Below are positions 7,755 to 15,331 of a stretch of 32,686 nt of DNA, piece after piece. The DNA lies in NCBI GenBank assembly GCA_020200135.1, contig JAIVJI010000088.1:1-32686 (forward strand), in the 5' to 3' direction. Both the position numbers and the translations under genes were made by a program. Every line of letters begins with the position of its first letter. Position 1 is the stretch's first letter. Source of the stretch: Acidobacteriota bacterium. Lineage in GTDB: Bacteria > Acidobacteriota > Blastocatellia > Pyrinomonadales > Pyrinomonadaceae. A model generated the notes under the pieces. The model was given only the letters and a program-made list of their open reading frames with translations, was not told the origin of the DNA and searched no databases.

Positions 7755-9113
7755 GTGACCGCCGGCCCGGTAGCTGACCCGCCGAACACGGCCCCGGAGT
7801 CGCGTTCCGGACTCGACCCGTGGACGCGAGCCGAGCTGCCCGCCCCGCCCGTGCCGAAGGGGCTCGGCTGGCTGGGGGTCGTCGGCCCCGGCGTCATCGT
7901 GCTCGGCGCCTCGATCGGGGGCGGCGAGTTCCTGCTCGGGCCGGCCGCGTTCGTCCGTCACGGGCTCTCGCTCCTCTGGGTGACGGCCGTCGCCATCTTC
8001 CTCCAGACCGTCTTCAACACGGAGCTGATGCGCTACACGCTCGCCACGGGTGAGCCGGCCTTCACCGGCTTCATGCGCACACGGCCGTCGGCGACGCTGT
8101 GGGCGTGGGTCTACGCCATCCTCTACTTCCTACAGGTCGGCTGGCCCGCCTGGGCCGCGAACGCCGCGGGGGCGGCCTTCTTCCTCTTCGCGCGGCGGCT
8201 GGCGGGGCCGGCCGACGCCGCGGCGGCGGTCTTCGTCCCGCCCGGCACGTGGCTCGGGGCGGCGGTCGGGTTCGCGGGCTTCGACGCGGCGCGCGGCACG
8301 TTCGACCCCCTGCCGCGCGGGGCGGACTTCTTCCTGCTCGGGGCGCTGGCGGCCTACTCCGGGGCGGGCGGCGTCATCAACATCGTCCTCTCGAACTGGG
8401 CGCGCGACAAGGGCTACGGCATGGGCGGGCGGGCCGGCTACATCCCGGCCGCGGTCGGGGGCCGCCGTGTGAACCTCGCGCACAGCGGCTTCACCTTCAC
8501 GCCCGACGCCGAGGCGATGCGGAGGTGGCGCGGGTGGTGGCGCATCGTCCGGGCAGACCAGTGGGGCGTCTTCTTCGCCGGCGCGCTTCTCGGGATGGCG
8601 CTCCCGGCGCTGCTCTACGTGACCTTCCTGCCGCGCGGCGCGGACATCCGCGGCCTCGGCATCAGCGCGGCGCTGGCCGAAGGGGTCGGGGCGCGCGCCG
8701 GGTCGCTGCTCGCCGGGGTGGTCGCGTTCCTCGGCGTGTGGCTCCTCTTCAAGACGCAGCTCGACATCCTGGAGGGCATGGTGCGCGCCGTCACCGACAT
8801 CCTCTGGACGGGCAGCCGCCGGCTCCGCGGGTGGCGCGGGGGCGACGTGCGCGCCGTCTACTATGCGGTGCTTGCGGCCGTGGTGCTCTGGGGCGTCGTC
8901 GCCCTCCGCTTAGCGCAGCCGATCGTCCTGCTCCAAGTGGGCGCGAACGTGGGCGGGGCGATCTTCATCGTCGCGTCGCTGCATCTGCTCTACGTCAACA
9001 CGCGGCTCTTACCGCCGCCGCTCCGGCCCCCGCGCTGGCGGCGCGCGGCCCTCGTCGGGATGGCGCTCTTCTACGGCTTCTTCGTGGCACTCTCGCTGCG
9101 CACCCTCCTTTAA
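7755..9113 (+). CDS. Divergent Nramp-family metal ion transporter
   Basis: The 452-residue membrane protein has about 11 hydrophobic segments, beginning with LGVVGPGVIVLGASIGGGEFLLG. The overall pattern is Nramp-like (LeuT fold), but the first helix has GASIGGGEF at residues 51-59 where classical Mn/Fe transporters have DPGN, so its ion selectivity is probably different. Its job is presumably ion uptake or symport across the inner membrane. The start is the GTG at 7755, because GGGAGGA lies 7 bases upstream and no in-frame ATG fits; a nearby ATG at 7739 is out of frame. The N-terminal 35 residues are proline-rich and cytoplasmic. The gene is convergent with the aminopeptidase remnant, with 20 bases between them. 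Confidence 0.8.
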   Translation: MTAGPVADPPNTAPESRSGLDPWTRAELPAPPVPKGLGWLGVVGPGVIVLGASIGGGEFLLGPAAFVRHGLSLLWVTAVAIFLQTVFNTELMRYTLATGEPAFTGFMRTRPSATLWAWVYAILYFLQVGWPAWAANAAGAAFFLFARRLAGPADAAAAVFVPPGTWLGAAVGFAGFDAARGTFDPLPRGADFFLLGALAAYSGAGGVINIVLSNWARDKGYGMGGRAGYIPAAVGGRRVNLAHSGFTFTPDAEAMRRWRGWWRIVRADQWGVFFAGALLGMALPALLYVTFLPRGADIRGLGISAALAEGVGARAGSLLAGVVAFLGVWLLFKTQLDILEGMVRAVTDILWTGSRRLRGWRGGDVRAVYYAVLAAVVLWGVVALRLAQPIVLLQVGANVGGAIFIVASLHLLYVNTRLLPPPLRPPRWRRAALVGMALFYGFFVALSLRTLL

Positions 9114-9133
9114 CGGGGCGGGCGCCGGGTGCT

Positions 9134-10547
9134 TTACGACTCGTTAACGTCTATATAATAGAGCTCGGTCGCCACCGAAAAATCGCCCTTCTTGAGCCGC
9201 GTCTTCATGGACTTCCACTCGGCCGTGGGTTGTATAAGCTGCCAGCTGCCTTTCGCGCCGACGCGCACCGGCATGTTGAACCCCTCCTCGTCGGCCCTCC
9301 ACCGGTAAGAGACCTTGCCGCTGGCTTCGTCGAACTTTAACTCCAGGGTCGGGATCGCGGCGCGGCGCAGGTACTGGTCGAAGACGGGCGTCAGGTTCCT
9401 GCCCGTCCCCCGGTTGAAGAACTCAACCACGTCCTCGGTCATCAAGTTCCGGTACTTGAAACGCTGGTAGAAATCCCGGAGCAACGACCGCCAGAGTCTT
9501 TCGTCGTCGACGACGCTGCGGAGCGTGTGCAGGAAGAGCGCGCCTTTGAAGTACTGGTCCGACGGCGGGGTGGCGTTGACGCCGCGGCGGGCGACGATGG
9601 GGTGCTGATTCCTGACCTTCGACTTGTAGCCGTTCGTGTACCTCAGGTAGTCTCTCGAAAGGGTATTCGCCGAAGTAGTGCCGGAACGCCTCCAGCGTCC
9701 CGCGCGACTGCGCGAACTGCTTCTTCGCCCTCTCCAGGTTTTCCGGCAGCACGTAGAAGTCGAGCGGCAGGTCGCCCAGCCGGTCGGCGAAGTGGGTGTA
9801 ATTCCCTATGTTCAGCGAGACGTTGTAGTTGTTGATGGGGTACTGCACGTGCCAGTCCCAGCGCGTGTAGCCGTCCCCGAGGTCCGTCTTGCCGACGAAC
9901 TTCCCGTTGGAGACGTCGACCAGGCCGTTCGGCACCGCCACGCTGATCCGCATGCCCTCGACCTCGTCGCGCCACTGGTCCTTGTTCGGCCACCACACGC
10001 TCGCCCCCACGTCCTGGCACGAAGTGTTGACCCAGTCACGGCCCGACGGGTCTTTCCTGAAGGTGATGCCGCCGAACCTGCCCGCCTCGGCGGGGTTGCC
10101 GGAGTAGTGGAAGTCGATGGAGTAGACGCGCCCGGCCTTGAGCGTCCGCGGGAAAGTCACGAAGACCGCGCCCGCGTCGCGCTCGTACGCGAGCGGGGCG
10201 GCGCCGAAGAGGATCTTGTCGATGTTAAGCGCGGCGTGCAGGTCCAGTTGGATGCGGGCGTCATCCTTCAGCATTTTAAAGCGGATGGTGTTCTTCCCGC
10301 TCAGGAACTTCTTTTCCGGGTCGACGCGCACGTCCAGGTGGTAATAGAGCAGGTCGTTGTTGGCGCGGTGCGGCCCGTACGCCCCCCGCAGAACGTCCGC
10401 GCGCGCCGGGGCGGGCGCGGCCTGGGCAGTCACAGGCCGGCTGGTTTGTGGACGCGCCCGCGCCGGAAACAGCGCGACCGCCACTGCCAGCGCCACGACG
10501 GCATTAACCATCCGCCCACCGGGTCCTTCAGGAATTTCGCGCGACAT
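9134..10547 (-). pseudogene. M1-family aminopeptidase with an internal deletion removing the zinc active site
   Basis: The first 298 codons (10547-9654) encode a signal peptide (MVNAVVALAVAVALFPARA) and the N-terminal beta domain of a secreted M1 aminopeptidase, up to HYFGEYPFE. The reading frame then changes, and 172 further codons (9652-9134) encode the C-terminal part (DYLRYTNGYKSKVRNQHPIV through FYQRFKYRNLMTEDVVEFF). Between these points, intact relatives have the GMEN-like exopeptidase segment and the HExxH...E zinc site, about 85-95 codons, and none of it is present. The two flanks remain fully open, which is unusual for an old pseudogene. The product as written cannot be an active peptidase. 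Either the deletion is recent or the assembly has lost a segment at about 9652-9656. Confidence 0.85.
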
Positions 10548-10593
10548 CGCCTCGTGTTGAATCCGGGGGCGCTTTACCGCTTCGCGCCGCCGC

Positions 10594-12069
10594 TCAGACG
10601 GTGAACTGGCCGGCTTCGAGAATCTCCTTGACGTGTGAGAGGAAGCGCTCGGCGTCCGCGCCGTCGATGATGCGGTGGTCGAAGGAGAGCGCGAAGTAGG
10701 CCATGTGGCGGATGGCGATGACGTCTTCGCCGTCCTCGGTGGTGACGACCTTGGCGCGCTTCTCGATGCTGCCGACGCCGAGGATGGCGACCTGCGGCTG
10801 GTTGATGATGGGCGTCCCGAAGAGCCCGCCGTAGACGCCGGGGTTGGTGATGGTGAAGGTGCCGCCCGCCACCTCGTCGGGCTTGAGCTGCTTGGCGCGC
10901 GCGCGCTCGGCGAGGTCGTTGGCCGCCTTCGCCAGCCCCGCGACGGAGAGGTCGTCGGCGCGCTTGATGACCGGGACGATGAGCCCCCAGTTGAGCGCGA
11001 CGGCCATCCCGAGGTTGATGTCGCGCTTGTAGATGATCTGGTCGCCCGAGACCTGCGAGTTGAAGACGGGGAACTTCCCGATGGCCTGCGTGACCGCCTG
11101 GAAGATGAAGGGCATGTAGGAGAGCTTCGTCCCGACCTTCTGCTGGAACTCGGCCTTCCTCGACTCGCGCAGCCGGTGGACGCGCGTCATGTCTATCTCG
11201 TAGACGGTGGCGACGTGCGCCGAGGTGCGCTGCGACATCGTCATGTGCTCGGCGATCTTCTTGCGCATGACGCTCATCGGCTCGACGCGGTCGCCGTCGC
11301 CGGGCTGCGCGGGGCTCGACGGCTGCGGCGCGCGCGCGGCGGCCGCCTCCGCCTGCGGCGCGGCGGCCTGCGCGGGCGACAGCGCCGCGCCCGACTCGAT
11401 GTAGCTGAGGATGTCGTTTTTGGTGACGCGCCCGGACGCGCCGGTGCCTTCGAGCCGCGAGATGTCGATGCTGTGCTCGGCGGCGATCTTACGCACGAGC
11501 GGGCTCGAGCGCGTGCGGCGCAGCTCCTCGGCGGTGCGCTCCGCGCTCGGGCGCTCGGGCTGCGGCGTCGGCCGCGCGCCGCCGGTCTGCGCGGGCGTGG
11601 CTCCGGCCTGCGCGGGCGCGGGCTGCGCCGGCGCGGGCGGGGCCGCCGGCTGCGGGGCCGCGGCGCGCTGCTGCGGCACGGGCGCGGAGGGCTGTTGCGG
11701 CGCGCCGGCGGGCTGGGGCGGCGTCGGCGCGGAGACGGCGGCCTGGCTCGCGGGCGCGGCCGACGCGGCGGCGGCGGCCTCCTGCTTCGGCGCCTCTGTC
11801 TGCGGCGCTTCCGCGGGCGCGGACGCTTCGCCCTCCTCGCCGATGTAGGCGACGACCTTGTTGACCTCGACCGTGTCGCCCTCGTTGAAGAGGACCTGCG
11901 TCAGCGTGCCGGCCGCCGGGCTGGGAATCTCGGCGTCGACCTTGTCGGTCGAAATCTCGAAGAGCGGCTCGTCGCGCTCGACGCGCTCGCCGACCTTCTT
12001 CAGCCACCTCGTAATCGTCCCCTCCGCGATGGACTCGCCCATCTGCGGCATCACCACTTCCGTTGCCAT
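10594..12069 (-). CDS. 2-oxoacid dehydrogenase complex E2 (dihydrolipoyl acyltransferase)
   Basis: The protein has 491 residues and the full E2 architecture. Residues 1-78 form one lipoyl domain, with Lys43 in EISTDKVDAEIP as the lipoylation site. A long Ala/Pro/Gln linker follows (about 80-182). Residues 186-226 (TRSSPLVRKIAAEHSIDISR and following) form the subunit-binding domain, and a second linker leads to the catalytic domain from about 262, ending with SFDHRIIDG (His465 to Gly470), the acyltransferase signature. It transfers acyl groups from E1 to CoA in the cytoplasm. It is last in the operon with lpd and E1 alpha/beta. GGAG precedes the ATG. A hairpin repeat lies 20 bases upstream. 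Pyruvate or branched-chain oxoacids are both possible substrates. Confidence 0.93.
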   Translation of the reverse strand: MATEVVMPQMGESIAEGTITRWLKKVGERVERDEPLFEISTDKVDAEIPSPAAGTLTQVLFNEGDTVEVNKVVAYIGEEGEASAPAEAPQTEAPKQEAAAAASAAPASQAAVSAPTPPQPAGAPQQPSAPVPQQRAAAPQPAAPPAPAQPAPAQAGATPAQTGGARPTPQPERPSAERTAEELRRTRSSPLVRKIAAEHSIDISRLEGTGASGRVTKNDILSYIESGAALSPAQAAAPQAEAAAARAPQPSSPAQPGDGDRVEPMSVMRKKIAEHMTMSQRTSAHVATVYEIDMTRVHRLRESRKAEFQQKVGTKLSYMPFIFQAVTQAIGKFPVFNSQVSGDQIIYKRDINLGMAVALNWGLIVPVIKRADDLSVAGLAKAANDLAERARAKQLKPDEVAGGTFTITNPGVYGGLFGTPIINQPQVAILGVGSIEKRAKVVTTEDGEDVIAIRHMAYFALSFDHRIIDGADAERFLSHVKEILEAGQFTV

Positions 12070-12088
12070 GTGCTCACTCCGTTCGCGC

Positions 12089-12158
12089 GAACCGTGAACC
12101 GTAAACCGTGACGAGAAGAAAACTGATTTCCCTTGTCACGGTTTACGGTTCACGGTTC
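12089..12158. repeat. Intergenic inverted repeat, family B copy 1
   Basis: Two perfect 24-base arms (12089-12112 and 12135-12158) flank a 22-base loop. The left arm contains GTGAACCGTAAACCGTGAC and the loop starts with GAGAAG. It fills the spacer between the DUF4242 gene and the E2 gene. The same arm occurs at 16761 and 23802. Confidence 0.92.
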
Positions 12159-12164
12159 ACGGCT

Positions 12165-12437
12165 TTATTCTGCCGTCGTCGGGTCGATCATACGTTTGAT
12201 CTCGGAGACGCGGTTGGCGGGGAAGCCGCCGCGCTGGGCGTGTTCACGCACGGCCGCCTCGTCCGGCGCGATGTAGACGCAGTAGACCTTGTCGCCCGTG
12301 ACGTAGCTCTCGACCCACTGAATCTTAGGCCCCATCTCTTGCAGCACGCCGCAGGACTTCTGCGAGATGGCCTGCAACTCCTCCGGCTTCAGGTCGCCCG
12401 CGCCGGGGATTTCGCGTTCGATGAGAAATTTTGGCAT
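12165..12437 (-). CDS. DUF4242 (SCO4226-like nickel-binding) small protein
   Basis: The 90-residue protein begins MPKFLIEREIPGAGDLKPEE and contains QWVESYVTGDKVYCVYIAPD and EAAVREHAQRGGFPANRV. This is the ferredoxin-like beta-alpha-beta pattern of DUF4242, whose founding structure (SCO4226) binds nickel through His and Cys residues; C65 and H77 could serve here by rough position. GAGGAG lies 6 bases before the ATG. It sits in the dehydrogenase operon between E1 beta (30-base gap) and E2, an unusual place for this family. A role in the complex is possible but not shown by the sequence. Confidence 0.85.
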   Translation of the reverse strand: MPKFLIEREIPGAGDLKPEELQAISQKSCGVLQEMGPKIQWVESYVTGDKVYCVYIAPDEAAVREHAQRGGFPANRVSEIKRMIDPTTAE

Positions 12438-12467
12438 GTTCGCTCCTCGTCTTTGAAGTTTACTTCC

Positions 12468-13496
12468 TTAATAAGCCGCCAGTTTGCGCGCGGCCTCCAG
12501 CACGTCTTTGACCTGCGGCAGGTGGTACTCTTCGAGCGGCGGCGAGTAGGGCACGGGCGTGTCGGTGGCGGCGACGCGCGCCACCGGCGCGTCGAGCCAC
12601 TCGAACGCCTCCCCGGCGATGGTCGCCGCGATCTCGCCGCCGATGCCGCCCGTCCGCGAAGCCTCGTGCAGTATCAGGACCTTGCTCGTCTTCTTCGCCG
12701 TGGCGAGAATCGCCTCCCTGTCCATCGGCGCCAGCGTCCGCAGGTCCAGGACCTCGACGTCGAGGCCCTCCTTCTCCAACTCCTCGGCCGCGTCGAGCGC
12801 GGTCAGGACCTGCGCGCCGAAGGTGATGACCGACAGGTCGCGTCCCTCGCGCCTCGTGCGCGCCTTGCCGATCTCGACCGTGTAGTCGTCCCCCGGAATC
12901 TCCTCGCGCAGGCGCGGCAGGCGGTAGAGCTTCTTGTGCTCGAAGAAGAGGACGGGGTCGGGGTCGCGTATGGCGGCCTTGATGAGCCCCTTCGCGTCGT
13001 AGGGCGTGGAGGGCTCGACCATCTTCAGCCCCGCCGTGTTGAGGAAGAACGCCTCGGCGTTCAAGCTATGGAACGGCCCCGAGTGGACGCCCGCGCCGCA
13101 GGGGCCGCGGAAGACGGTGGCGAGGCCGGCGCCCCAGCGGTAGCGGCACTTCGCGGCGTAGTTCGTCAGCATGTCGAAGCCGGGCGAGATGAAGTCGATG
13201 AACTGGAACTCGGCGACGGGGCGCATCCCCATCAGCGCCGCGCCGCAGGCCGCGCCGACGATGGCCGCCTCGGAGATGGGCGTGTCGATGACGCGCCCCT
13301 CGCCGAACTCCGAGAGCAGCCCGTCCGTCACCTTGAACGCTCCGCCGTAGGCGCCCACGTCCTCGCCGATGAGGAAGACCGACGGGTCGCGCTCCATCTC
13401 CTCCCACAAGCCCTGCCTGATGGCCTCGACGAGCGTCACCACCCCGCCGCGCGCCGGCCGCTCCGACTTGTGCTCTTTTCTGGTCGCAGTTGACAT
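12468..13496 (-). CDS. 2-oxoacid dehydrogenase E1 component, beta subunit
   Basis: From the ATG at 13496 the protein has 342 residues, the standard E1 beta length. It has the transketolase-like pyrimidine-binding region (VFLIGEDVGAYGGAFKVTDG, PISEAAIVGAACGAALMGMR), the segment GVHSGPFHSLNAEAFF near the alpha-subunit interface, and the C-terminal transketolase domain (LSVITFGAQVLTALDAAEEL, VLDLRTLAPMD). With E1 alpha it decarboxylates a 2-oxoacid using thiamine diphosphate and acylates E2. A GTG 18 bases upstream would overlap the aspartic protease stop, so the start could be slightly longer. The other subunits are encoded on either side in the same direction. The substrate (pyruvate or branched-chain oxoacid) is not decided by sequence alone. 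Confidence 0.93.
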   Translation of the reverse strand: MSTATRKEHKSERPARGGVVTLVEAIRQGLWEEMERDPSVFLIGEDVGAYGGAFKVTDGLLSEFGEGRVIDTPISEAAIVGAACGAALMGMRPVAEFQFIDFISPGFDMLTNYAAKCRYRWGAGLATVFRGPCGAGVHSGPFHSLNAEAFFLNTAGLKMVEPSTPYDAKGLIKAAIRDPDPVLFFEHKKLYRLPRLREEIPGDDYTVEIGKARTRREGRDLSVITFGAQVLTALDAAEELEKEGLDVEVLDLRTLAPMDREAILATAKKTSKVLILHEASRTGGIGGEIAATIAGEAFEWLDAPVARVAATDTPVPYSPPLEEYHLPQVKDVLEAARKLAAY

Positions 13497-13504
13497 TCTC
13501 GTGC

Positions 13505-13939
13505 TCAAGCCCACGCCGTCACCTTGACGTGCTTACGGGCGATGTAAGGACTCTGCGGGTTAACGATAAGGCGCTGCTGCTTCGCGTCTATGACCACGTC
13601 CATATCTTCTATCGGAATCGCGCCCAGCAGCGGCTCGGCGTCACCGGGGAAGACTGCCGCCCTCACTGTCGTCGAGCGGTTCTCGAACCTGACCTCAACC
13701 GGCCCGACGATTTCGACGCGACGTTCGGTATCGTCGGCCAGACGGACAGTCTGCTCCTCTATCACGGGCAGGTCTAGCTGCTGCTTGATGCGGTCGTTGA
13801 TGACCAGCATGTATGAACCGCTGTCTACCAGCGCAGTGACACGCATCCGCTTAATTTCGCCGTCCGGCAGAAAGCCGCGGCGGTTCAGCACGATGTCGTC
13901 AACGCTGATGAGTTCGATGTCCGCGTAAGTGAGTCCCAT
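13505..13939 (-). CDS. Clan AA retropepsin-like aspartic protease domain protein
   Basis: From the ATG at 13939, with GGAGAGAAGAAG directly upstream, the protein has 144 residues. RMRVTALVDSGSYMLVIND holds the catalytic-type Asp39-Ser40-Gly41 and its flanking hydrophobics, and GPVEVRFENRSTTVRAAVFP and EPLLGAIPIEDMDVVID complete the single-domain pepsin-like fold, which would act as a dimer. A longer start at 14017 is open but lacks a ribosome site. It interrupts the gene pair for E1 alpha and E1 beta, with about 80 bases after E1 alpha and 8 before E1 beta, and is therefore co-transcribed with them. The target is unknown. No link to dehydrogenase function is known to me. Confidence 0.8.
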   Translation of the reverse strand: MGLTYADIELISVDDIVLNRRGFLPDGEIKRMRVTALVDSGSYMLVINDRIKQQLDLPVIEEQTVRLADDTERRVEIVGPVEVRFENRSTTVRAAVFPGDAEPLLGAIPIEDMDVVIDAKQQRLIVNPQSPYIARKHVKVTAWA

Positions 13940-14019
13940 CTTCTTCTCTCCGTAGGAAACGGTTTCGAGAGTAGAAGACGCTTGGCGGCGCGCCCTGCGG
14001 TGTGTCGGTAACGGCATCG

Positions 14020-15204
14020 TTAATTCTCCAACACCTTCGGGCGGAAGGCCGGGGGGACGACCGTGTTGTCGAAGACGTTGTAGGCGGCCTTCTCGGGCTC
14101 GGGCATCGGTGAGGATTCGGCCCAGGCCGAGTCCTCCTCTATCTCGCGGCGCACGCCGGCGACTATCTCGTCGAGCTTCTCGGGCGCGGCGACGCCTTTG
14201 GAGGCGAGGTGGCGGTGGAAGCGTTCGAGGGGGTCGCGCCGCTCCCAGTATTCGATCTCGCCCTCGGGGATGTAGCGCTGGTCGTCGTGCTCGGCGTGAC
14301 CCTTGCGGCGGTAGGTCTTGGCCTCGATGATGGAGGCGCCGCCCCCGCCGCGCGCCGCCGAGGCGGCGCGCCTCATCACCTCGTAGCAGGCGACGACGTC
14401 GTTGCCGTCGACGACGTAGCCGGGGATGCCGTAGCCCGCGGCCTTCTCCGCGAGGTTGTGGACGGCGGTCTGCTTCGAGGTCGGCGTCGAGTAGGCGTAC
14501 CAGTTGTGCTCGGCGACGATGATGAGCGGGAGCCGCTGGACGGCGGCGAAGTTGAGCCCCTCGTGGAAGGCGCCCGTGCTCATCCCGCCGTCGCCGATGT
14601 AGGCGACCGCGACCGTGTCCTTCCGCTGCATCCGCGCGGCGAGCACGATGCCCGTCATCACCGGAATCATGTCGCCGAGGTGCGAGATGGGGCCGACGAA
14701 GCCTTTGGAGATGTCGCCGAAGTGAATGTTCAAGTCGCGCCCCTCGGAAGGCCCCCAGGCTTTCGCCATGTACTGCGCGAAGATGTCGCGGGGGCGTATG
14801 CCCTTGACGAGGACGGCGCCGAGGTCGCGGATGAGCGGCGCGATGAAGTCGCCGGGCGCGAGCGCGTAGGCGGTGCCGACGGCCGTCGCCTCCTGACCCA
14901 GCGAGCGGAAGACGCCGCCGACGACCTTGGTCTGCCGGTAGAGGTTGACCAGGCGCTCTTCGACGAGGCGCGTCAGCCGGAGCCAGCGGTAGAGCTCAAG
15001 CAACTGCTCGTCCGAGAGCGTCGTCTCGGCCGTGCAGATCAGCTCGCCCTGCTCGTTCGAGGGGTCGGCGAGCGAGAGCGGCCCGGCGCCCGGCGGCGGC
15101 AGGAAGACGAACGGCTCGGCCGCCGCGGCGTCCCCGTCCGGGCCCGCCTCCTTCGCCTTGCCCTTCGCGCCCTTGCCGGTTCTAGTCGTGGGGGTGTTCT
15201 TCAT
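14020..15204 (-). CDS. 2-oxoacid dehydrogenase E1 component, alpha subunit
   Basis: From the ATG at 15204 the protein has 394 residues. A basic, low-complexity leader of about 40 residues precedes the core. The thiamine diphosphate site reads GDGGMSTGAFHEGLNFAAVQ and continues to HNW, fitting the GDG...N pattern (about residues 204-234). SKGFVGPISHLGDMIPVMTG and KTYRRKGHAEHDDQRYIP cover the active-site and phosphorylation-loop regions of the family. It works with the beta subunit encoded 0.5 kb downstream. No Shine-Dalgarno sequence is visible. A TTG at 15219 is an alternative start; it overlaps the end of a large intergenic hairpin. The length and pattern resemble branched-chain oxoacid and acetoin-type E1 alpha as much as pyruvate E1. 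Confidence 0.92.
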   Translation of the reverse strand: MKNTPTTRTGKGAKGKAKEAGPDGDAAAAEPFVFLPPPGAGPLSLADPSNEQGELICTAETTLSDEQLLELYRWLRLTRLVEERLVNLYRQTKVVGGVFRSLGQEATAVGTAYALAPGDFIAPLIRDLGAVLVKGIRPRDIFAQYMAKAWGPSEGRDLNIHFGDISKGFVGPISHLGDMIPVMTGIVLAARMQRKDTVAVAYIGDGGMSTGAFHEGLNFAAVQRLPLIIVAEHNWYAYSTPTSKQTAVHNLAEKAAGYGIPGYVVDGNDVVACYEVMRRAASAARGGGGASIIEAKTYRRKGHAEHDDQRYIPEGEIEYWERRDPLERFHRHLASKGVAAPEKLDEIVAGVRREIEEDSAWAESSPMPEPEKAAYNVFDNTVVPPAFRPKVLEN

Positions 15205-15218
15205 AGAGACGTGATTCA

Positions 15219-15306
15219 AACATGGATGGACAGGATTTACAGGATAAGAGATTAAGGATTTGAAATCTTAAATGCCTTTATCCTGCTCACCCTGTCCATC
15301 CATGTT
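15219..15306. repeat. Intergenic inverted repeat, family A copy 1
   Basis: Perfect 16-base arms AACATGGATGGACAGG (15219-15234) and CCTGTCCATCCATGTT (15291-15306) enclose a centre that also pairs partly (ACAGGATAA with TTATCCTG). It fills the spacer between lpd and E1 alpha. A diverged copy lies at 22370-22475. Confidence 0.9.
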
Positions 15307-15331
15307 AATTCTCCCGCCGCAAAAGGGCGAG

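Noticed and set aside
9138..9150. CTCGTTAACG near the aminopeptidase stop, and a similar CGTTAAC at about 6727
   Set aside because: Only the central seven bases match the operator and the flanks are not symmetrical.
13559..13569. GTTAACGATAA, resembling the LacI operator
   Set aside because: It lies inside the aspartic protease coding region, is only half of the palindrome, and has no promoter context; it is likely chance.
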